Positions 5,755 to 10,406 of a stretch of 10,406 bases of DNA are shown piece after piece; the stretch's first letter is position 1, and every line of letters begins with the position of its first letter. Origin of the DNA: JAJPJX01 sp964568355 (GTDB lineage Bacteria; Acidobacteriota; Terriglobia; Bryobacterales; Bryobacteraceae); NCBI GenBank assembly GCA_964568355.1, contig CAZMRK010000577.1:1-10406 (forward strand), in the 5' to 3' direction. The notes under the pieces were generated by a model that ran no database searches, was not told where the DNA came from, and saw only the letters and a program-made list of their open reading frames with translations. The position numbers and the translations under genes are program-made.

Positions 5755-6174
5755 TTAGCTCCTGCCCCGCTCCATGGTGTTGGCTCCTTCGGCGCCGCCG
5801 ATCAGAGCGTGCACCTTGTCGAGCAGGGTGAGCGGCGAGAATGGCTTCTCGATCGTCGTCACGGAATCCGAGGGCAATTCGTTGAGTTCCGCCACCTCCT
5901 GGTCGTTCCAGGCGCTCGGCGGATATCCGGAACTGATGATAATACGCAGGTTCGAGAAGACGGAGCGTAGCTCCAAGGCCACCAGAATACCCGAGTCTCC
6001 CGGCAGGCTGACATCGGAGATGACCAGATCAATCGGCTCATGCGCTTTCGCAAACCATTGACGCGCCTGTTCTCCAGAGGCCGCTTCCAGCACTCTATAT
6101 CCGTCCGATTGAAGAATCAGCCGCATCAGGTTCAAAATGGGCATCTCATCTTCCACAACCAGAATAGTCTTCAA
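5755..6174 (-). CDS. Stand-alone CheY-like response regulator receiver
   Basis: A 139-residue single-domain receiver with no output domain. The acidic pocket is E8-D9 (VVEDE), the phosphoacceptor is D54 (VISDVSLPG), the switch Ser is S81/S82 (IISSGYP) and the conserved Lys is K110 (IEKPFS), so it should be phosphorylated normally. The first codon is TTG: the minus strand reads TTG AAG ACT ATT CTG, with GGGGAG eight bases before. The next ATG would remove the first strand and the acidic pocket, so the TTG start is required. The C-terminus has a short extension (GGAEGANTMERGRS) after the last helix. It probably shuttles a phosphoryl group or acts by protein contact. The operon also contains the degenerate receiver 58 bases upstream and the small unknown protein downstream. 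No histidine kinase is in the window. Confidence 0.92.
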   Translation of the reverse strand: MKTILVVEDEMPILNLMRLILQSDGYRVLEAASGEQARQWFAKAHEPIDLVISDVSLPGDSGILVALELRSVFSNLRIIISSGYPPSAWNDQEVAELNELPSDSVTTIEKPFSPLTLLDKVHALIGGAEGANTMERGRS

Positions 6175-6232
6175 TACCCTCGCTCCCCGTTGTTCGAAGG
6201 CATTTCTCGCTGGTGCGTCTGGTTGCGTAAGT

Positions 6233-6745
6233 TCAGCTTGCCGCCCTCATCGTCTTAGCCATCGGGAGACCACCCGCCTCGCGGCTGTTCCAATGTATCC
6301 ACGCCTGGCTCAGGATGCGGGTCAACTCATCCTCCTCCAATGGCTTGGCTACCACGTCATAGGCGCCCAGATTCAATGCCTCCGCCCAGAGATGGTCGTC
6401 CGCCAGACGAGAGGCCACGATCAGCAACGGTGGATTGCGAAATTCCGCCAGTTGGGGCAGCAACTCTTTCCACGCCGCGGGTACCGTATCCGCTTCGCAC
6501 ACCACCAGCGGGATCCTATGCTGGCGTATCAGAGGAAGCGCATTCACCGGAGTGGAAGCCGGGTAAATCCTCCATTGTTGGCGGCTCAATAACTGTTCCA
6601 GAGTCCGATGGTCTTCCGGAATCGGGCTGAGTGAGAGCGTGGAAATCATCCGGGAGCCGGTTTCGGTCCCCGGAGGAATCCGGGAGCCTTCCGCCTTCCG
6701 GCGAAGTGCCTCGTTTCGCTTGTTTTTTATCATGGCTCTCAGCAT
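6233..6745 (-). CDS. Degenerate receiver-domain protein
   Basis: A 170-residue protein whose residues 33-155 follow the receiver fold: MISTLSLSPIPEDHRTLEQLL for strand 1 and helix 1, IPLVVCEAD for strand 3, PLLIVASRLADDHLWAEALNLGAYDVVAKPLEEDEL for strand 4 to helix 5 with the conserved K134. The phosphoacceptor position reads C-E-A-D (E84/D86) instead of a clean hydrophobic-D, and the strand-1 acids are reduced to SPIPED, so phosphorylation is doubtful. This resembles pseudo-receivers that act by binding only. The start is uncertain: ATGs at 6745 and 6733 lie near GGGGAAGG, and the one at 6649 coincides with the start of the fold. The 32-residue extension is basic and unlike a domain. A TAATAT on the minus strand (6793-6788) is a possible -10, leaving about 36 bases of leader to 6745. 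It is the first gene of the minus-strand receiver operon. Confidence 0.8.
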   Translation of the reverse strand: MLRAMIKNKRNEALRRKAEGSRIPPGTETGSRMISTLSLSPIPEDHRTLEQLLSRQQWRIYPASTPVNALPLIRQHRIPLVVCEADTVPAAWKELLPQLAEFRNPPLLIVASRLADDHLWAEALNLGAYDVVAKPLEEDELTRILSQAWIHWNSREAGGLPMAKTMRAAS

Positions 6746-6989
6746 CCTTCCCCGTCTCTGCAGATCCCACCCACAGGATATCCGGAGATATTACTCGTTT
6801 CCGCGAATTCAAATCGCAAATGTGTAATTAGTGTGCGGCTCTTTCTTGCTGGTTGTCAATTGTTTTTGCACAGTATTTCCACATTATTGCCACAGTTTTG
6901 CTGAGAGAACCGCCCCCGGGCCGGTGGTGCTCTCCGGGGATAGCTTCCCACTCGCTTCCCGCGTTATGCTGGACGTGAAAAGGAGTCAC
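6746..6989. other. Divergent intergenic region between the receiver operon and mtaB
   Basis: This 244-base spacer is AT-richer than its surroundings from about 6780 to 6900. On the minus strand it holds TAATAT (6793-6788), and TTGACA at 6858-6853 with no -10 at 17 bases. On the plus strand it holds TTGTCA (6853-6858) and TTGCAC (6866-6871) before CATTAT (6882-6887), with spacings of 23 and 10, neither standard. The downstream part (6910-6960) is GC-rich and can fold, but I see no conserved riboswitch. Promoters for both directions probably lie here but cannot be assigned firmly. Confidence 0.5.
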
Positions 6990-8408
6990 ATGTCTGGAAT
7001 TTTTCCGAGGCGCTCCTTCCCGGCTTCGGCGATTGCCGACTCGCGGGATCTGGTCTTTGGTCGGGCCGCTCACCCCGTTCGCTGTGGATTGGACCTGAGT
7101 ATCGGAGCCGGCCAGGTCTATCCGGAAGTCAATTTCACCTTGCCAGCCATCGGGATCGATGCGGCAAGCTGGCCGCAGATTCTGGCACATTATCAGGAAA
7201 TCGCCAAGACCGTGGTGCGCCGTGCACTGGCGCTCCATGTGCCGGGTATCGTGCTGGAGTTCGAACTGCTTCCTGCCATGACCGAGACTCCGGAGTGGGG
7301 CGCCGAGATCACCGCGCTTCTGCACGACCATCTGCGGCAGGCTTACCAGTCTCACGGTTTGCACAGTGCGCTGCGCGTGACCCCCACCGACATCCGGGAC
7401 CAGACCAAACCGCCTGCCCTGCGCAGCGGACGGCCTTGGGAGAGGCTGGAGCGTTCGTTTGGTCTGTGCCTGGACGCCGGAGCCGACATTCTCTCGATTG
7501 AATCCGTCGGCGGCAAGGAGGTGCATGACGAGGCCCTGCTCTACGGGGACCTGCGTGGCATCGTCTTTGGCCTGGGAGTGCTGGCCGCCCGCGACATGGA
7601 GTGGCTCTGGGATCGCATGGTAGCGCTCTGTTCCGAAAACGGTCACACCGTGCCGGGAGGCGACTCGGCCTGCGGCTTCGCCAATACGGCAATGCAACTC
7701 GCCCACCAGCGGATGCTGCCGGAGGTACTGGCTGCCGTCGTCCGCGCCATGAGCGCTGTCCGCAGCTTGGTGGCCTTCGAGTGCGGCGCCGTCGGTCCTT
7801 CCAAGGATTGCGCCTACGAAGGTCCCATTCTCAAGGCAATCACCGGTTGTCCGATCGCCATGGAAGGGAAATCGGCGACCTGCGCCCATTTCAGCCCGAT
7901 GGGCAACATCGCATCGGCCATGTGTGACCTTTGGAGCAACGAGTCGGTGCAAAATATCCGTCTGCTGTCCGGAAATGCTCCCGAGGCTTATACGGAACTG
8001 CTGGCCTACGATTGCCGCCTGATGAATGTGGCCGCCGGCCATGGAGGAGCCCTGCTGCTGCGAAACTGGATGACCGCTTCGGATGAGTGGCTGAGTCCTC
8101 AGGCCGCGGTTCTTTCGCCATCTGCGGTATGCCGCATCGCCTCGGCCATCGTGGCCGAGTCCACCCCCTACCTCCGCACGATTCGCGCCGGTCAGAGCGC
8201 GGTGCGAATCCTCTCCCAGGGGGTCACCGGCGGCCGCCTGTCCCTTTCCGCCAAGGAGAAGCAATGGCTGGATCGCCTGGAGCGGGAGCTTGCGGAACTG
8301 CCCGAAGACGAAGAACAATTCATCGCCGAAATGACAGCTCAGTACGGCCACCTGTTCGATCCCGCGAGCTATGGTCTGGCACTGGACCGCAAGCTGACGC
8401 CGGCCTGA
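6990..8408 (+). CDS. mtaB: Methanol:corrinoid methyltransferase, MtaB family
   Basis: A 472-residue protein matching MtaB, the zinc enzyme that cleaves the C-O bond of methanol and methylates the cob(I)amide of MtaC. Family blocks are clear: ADILSIESVGGKEVHDEALL (165-184), GGDSACGFANTAMQLAH (223-239), FECGAVGPSKDCAYEG (263-278) and KAITGCPIAMEGKSATCAH (282-300). E171, C228 and C274 correspond in context and spacing to the zinc ligands Glu164, Cys220 and Cys269 of the Methanosarcina enzyme. The length fits MtaB (about 460). The ATG at 6990 has AAGGAG ending four bases before it. The frame is open back to 6831, but that part is low in coding character and contains the likely promoter region. 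No corrinoid protein, MtaA-type transferase or activase is adjacent, so its partner is elsewhere or the substrate differs. It is followed on the same strand by a secreted DUF1080 gene after 81 bases. Confidence 0.9.
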   Translation: MSGIFPRRSFPASAIADSRDLVFGRAAHPVRCGLDLSIGAGQVYPEVNFTLPAIGIDAASWPQILAHYQEIAKTVVRRALALHVPGIVLEFELLPAMTETPEWGAEITALLHDHLRQAYQSHGLHSALRVTPTDIRDQTKPPALRSGRPWERLERSFGLCLDAGADILSIESVGGKEVHDEALLYGDLRGIVFGLGVLAARDMEWLWDRMVALCSENGHTVPGGDSACGFANTAMQLAHQRMLPEVLAAVVRAMSAVRSLVAFECGAVGPSKDCAYEGPILKAITGCPIAMEGKSATCAHFSPMGNIASAMCDLWSNESVQNIRLLSGNAPEAYTELLAYDCRLMNVAAGHGGALLLRNWMTASDEWLSPQAAVLSPSAVCRIASAIVAESTPYLRTIRAGQSAVRILSQGVTGGRLSLSAKEKQWLDRLERELAELPEDEEQFIAEMTAQYGHLFDPASYGLALDRKLTPA

Positions 8409-8489
8409 GCTTGACAAACTCCTGCGGGACCGGCGGCACGTAGCCGCTGTGCAGCACTGATCCGGCCGGCGCCGGGCGTCGATAGTACA

Positions 8490-9290
8490 ATGAGACGCGT
8501 GAAAGCGCTGTTTCTTGGTTTGCTCATTCTTCCAGCCGCCATGGCGGCCCCGCACAATCAATTGACTGCCGCGGAAAAAGCCGCCGGCTGGAAGCTGCTT
8601 TTCGACGGGCGGAGCATGGACGGCTGGGAGGACCCCCGCCAGAAAACTCCGGCGGGCGACGCCTGGACTGTCGAAGACGGCTGTCTAAAGGCCCAGCCCC
8701 ATCCGCGGATCACTGAAGACCTGTTCACCCGGGAACTGTTCCGCGATTTCGAATTGCTCTTTGACTGGCGCATTGCCGCGGGCGCTAATACCGGGCTCAA
8801 ATACCGGATCCAGGACAAGGTTTTCCTGGCCGAACAGGCGCGCCAGCCGTTTGAGGCTCTGGTCAATTTCTCGCTGGAACACCGTTCGGGCCGCCGCGCG
8901 AAGGGCCAGGAGTATGTCATCGGCTTCGAGTACCAGTTGATCGACGACCAGCGCCATCCCGACGCCAAACGCGGCGGAATTCATCAGGCCGGCGCGCTGT
9001 ACGATATGGTTGCGCCGAGCCGGGAGGCGGCCCTGCCGGCGGGCCAGTTCAACCGCTCGCGTCTGGTGGTCCGGGGCAGCCACGTGGAACACTGGCTGAA
9101 TGGGGTAAAGGTGGTGGATACCAGCCTGGATGCAAAAGCGGTGGGCGAGCACAGCGCTCAGCGCTGGGGCGCGGGTTCTCCCGTCTATCGCCTTTTGGTG
9201 CAGCAACCTCGCCGTGAGTGCCCGATTTCTCTCCAGAATCACAACGACGCCGCCTGGTTCCGGGACATTAAGATTCATCCATTGCGCTGA
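8490..9290 (+). CDS. Secreted DUF1080 protein (3-keto-disaccharide hydrolase family)
   Basis: A 266-residue exported protein with a signal peptide (MRRVKALFLGLLILPAAMA, cleavage about A19/A20). DUF1080 marks are present in order: GWKLLFDGRSMDGW (33-46), the strand FELLFDWRIAAGANTGLKYR (87-106), EYVIGFEYQLIDDQRHPD, GALYDMVAPS, RLVVRGSHVEHWLNGVKVVD and ISLQNHNDAAWFRDIKIHP at the end. The fold is a concanavalin/LamG-like beta sandwich; characterised members hydrolyse 3-keto-glycosides or bind glycans. These proteins are strongly expanded in Acidobacteriota, Planctomycetes and Bacteroidetes that degrade plant sugars. No Shine-Dalgarno is visible before the ATG, but the signal peptide fixes the start. 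A TACAAT overlaps the start codon, without a -35. It may be in one transcript with mtaB, although 81 bases separate them. Confidence 0.92.
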   Translation: MRRVKALFLGLLILPAAMAAPHNQLTAAEKAAGWKLLFDGRSMDGWEDPRQKTPAGDAWTVEDGCLKAQPHPRITEDLFTRELFRDFELLFDWRIAAGANTGLKYRIQDKVFLAEQARQPFEALVNFSLEHRSGRRAKGQEYVIGFEYQLIDDQRHPDAKRGGIHQAGALYDMVAPSREAALPAGQFNRSRLVVRGSHVEHWLNGVKVVDTSLDAKAVGEHSAQRWGAGSPVYRLLVQQPRRECPISLQNHNDAAWFRDIKIHPLR

Positions 9291-9390
9291 ACGGCCGCCA
9301 TTCTTCCTAGTCTTCCTGCTATACCCAGCCGATAGAAGGAGAGTGGGCTGTCTCTTTTAGCCCAAACGACAGCTTTTCCCATAGGTCCGA

Positions 9391-10406
9391 ATGACCCAAA
9401 ATGCGGCTCGAGTGGTTGAAGTCCTGGAGACGCTCAGGCAGCGCCTGCGCGAACTGATTCAATCTTCTGAAAACGACTTTGTCGCGATTGGCGACACCTT
9501 GCAGCAGCTTGCCGGTCAAACGCGTGAGATCTCCGGCAGGGCAGAGTCCATGGCCGAACTCATGCAGGGAGACGACTTTCCGCGGGCAATGGAGGATCTG
9601 CAAAGTGTTTTGCAGCAGGTCGGAGAAGCGGAGCAGGCGATCGCGGGTAGCCGGCAGATTTTGTGTTCGATGATCGATCATATTGCTCAAACCCGGCGCC
9701 CTCTGCTCGGCTTCGGCAATCTGGTCCGCGTTCTCAAGATATTGGGTCTTTATACCCGAATCGAGAATGCCCGCCTGGGAAGCGTGGAGGCGGATCTCAG
9801 CGGAGTCGCCGACGATGTGCGCCAGTTGGCTGCGGAGATCGAGGAAAAATCCGACGCAATCCTGGATCGGGCCCAAGGCCTGGCTGCGGTGTTGCGCACA
9901 ACCATCGGGAGTCTGGATGAGCAGATCAAAGCCCGCAAAGGCGACATCGTCCTGCTGACGCAGGACGCGGCCGGAAGCCTCCGGACTCTGGCCGCCTGCC
10001 ATCAGCGGGGCGCCCCGGCGGCGGCGCGGATGTCGCAGCACTATGCCGAGGTCCACCGCGGCATCTCCCAACTGGTCACGTCCATGCAGTTCCAAGAAAT
10101 CACCCGCCAGCAGACGGAGCACATCTGCGAGGCTTTTCAAGAGATTGCGGACCGGCTGAGCAGCCCCGGGCCCAGCGAAGAAGACGTGCACTTCGCGGTA
10201 GACAGCTCACGCTTGCAGGCCGTGCAGCTTCGCCAGACGAGCAGTACGCTGGTGACGGCGGTGGCCAGCATTCCGGAGAGCCTGCACGCAGTTGCCGGTC
10301 AGACCGCAGCCGTCTCTGCGGACACACGGGAGATGCTGCGAGCCACTGACAGCCAGGGGAACTCGGTGCTGGATGAGGTGGAGTTCCGTCTGCGGGAAGT
10401 GGGCAG
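9391..10406 (+). CDS. Cytoplasmic coiled-coil signalling protein with chemoreceptor-like motif (partial)
   Basis: An open frame from ATG 9391 to the right edge with no stop (338 codons visible), so no end is known. It has no signal peptide or membrane segment and is almost wholly helical with heptad spacing (LRQRLRELIQSSENDFVAIGDTLQQL). Residues 114-130 (VLKILGLYTRIENARLG) fit the hairpin-tip pattern of methyl-accepting chemotaxis proteins, I-L-x-L-x3-I/V-E-x-A-R-x-G. Residues 231-247 (SMQFQEITRQQTEHICE) hold F-Q-E-I-T-R-Q, close to the CheZ phosphatase signature FQDLTGQ, with the catalytic acid as E236 and the amide Q240. Both motifs place it in chemosensory-type signalling, either a soluble receptor-like scaffold or a receiver phosphatase. 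The ribosome site (AGGT at 9383-9386) is weak. It is not co-oriented with the receivers at 5755-6745, which remain possible partners. Confidence 0.8.
   Translation, partial: MTQNAARVVEVLETLRQRLRELIQSSENDFVAIGDTLQQLAGQTREISGRAESMAELMQGDDFPRAMEDLQSVLQQVGEAEQAIAGSRQILCSMIDHIAQTRRPLLGFGNLVRVLKILGLYTRIENARLGSVEADLSGVADDVRQLAAEIEEKSDAILDRAQGLAAVLRTTIGSLDEQIKARKGDIVLLTQDAAGSLRTLAACHQRGAPAAARMSQHYAEVHRGISQLVTSMQFQEITRQQTEHICEAFQEIADRLSSPGPSEEDVHFAVDSSRLQAVQLRQTSSTLVTAVASIPESLHAVAGQTAAVSADTREMLRATDSQGNSVLDEVEFRLREVG

Noticed and set aside
6649..6688. Direct repeat TCCGGGAGCC at 6649-6658 and 6679-6688
   Set aside because: Two short GC-rich copies 30 bases apart encode the same Gly-Ser-Arg in the doubtful N-terminal extension of the degenerate receiver; likely chance.
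6905..6975. Cobalamin riboswitch upstream of mtaB
   Set aside because: GCCGGTGGTGCTCTCCGG superficially resembles part of the B12 box, but the GGGAA-type preceding block and the conserved ACTG after the CCCGC are missing.
6831..6989. 53-residue N-terminal extension of MtaB
   Set aside because: It covers the AT-rich intergenic stretch, and the ATG at 6990 has AAGGAG upstream and gives the normal family length.
6828..8561. 577-residue open frame on the minus strand over mtaB
   Set aside because: It is the antisense shadow of the mtaB gene in high-GC DNA; the plus strand has a full family match with catalytic residues, while this frame has no recognisable domain.
9342..9361. GGGCT/AGCCC stem as terminator of the DUF1080 gene
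   Set aside because: Only five pairs with a nine-base loop and no following T-run on the plus strand; too weak to call.
9319..10191. 290-residue minus-strand open frame opposite the coiled-coil protein
   Set aside because: The plus frame from 9391 stays open to the window end, has coiled-coil heptads and signalling motifs; the minus frame has none.

Overview
The window looks like chromosomal DNA of a high-GC Gram-negative bacterium, most likely an acidobacterium of the Bryobacterales/Solibacter type. This is inferred from content: a GMC-type dehydrogenase, a secreted DUF1080 (3-keto-disaccharide hydrolase) protein, a Tat-exported OB-like protein, free-standing receivers, and a tmRNA whose tag ends in FAYAA. 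No rRNA, CRISPR array or transposase is visible.

Layout. (1) 1-911, minus: N-terminal half of a GMC-family FAD oxidoreductase that runs off the left edge and carries a Cys-rich motif like that of Fe-S-containing glucose/gluconate dehydrogenases. (2) 1047-1397, plus: ssrA (tmRNA). (3) 1668-2308, plus: toxin-first PIN/ribbon-helix-helix toxin-antitoxin pair behind a leader with a good -10 box and an 8-bp inverted repeat. (4) 2408-4639, plus: MarR regulator, ring-cleaving (VOC/glyoxalase) dioxygenase and serine carboxylesterase, the same gene set as the Bacillus MhqR quinone-stress regulon. A near-identical 19-bp element with TTCG-N4-CGAA half-sites lies upstream of both the regulator and the dioxygenase. 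(5) 4695-6745, minus: degenerate receiver, canonical CheY-like receiver (TTG start), small unknown protein, then a Tat-exported protein with its own candidate promoter. (6) 6990-8408, plus: MtaB-type methanol:corrinoid methyltransferase with all three predicted zinc ligands but no corrinoid protein or MtaA partner nearby. (7) 8490-9290, plus: secreted DUF1080 protein. (8) 9391 to right edge, plus: cytoplasmic coiled-coil protein with a chemoreceptor-tip-like motif and a CheZ-like FQExxxQ motif, open at the window end.

Working together. Genes 4 form a self-contained electrophile/quinone detoxification unit. The receivers in 5 and the coiled-coil protein in 8 plausibly belong to one signalling circuit. 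The methyltransferase and the DUF1080 protein share a strand but have no obvious shared pathway. The most interesting items are the MhqR-like unit with its paired operator candidates, the orphan MtaB, and the coiled-coil protein that combines receptor-like and phosphatase-like motifs.
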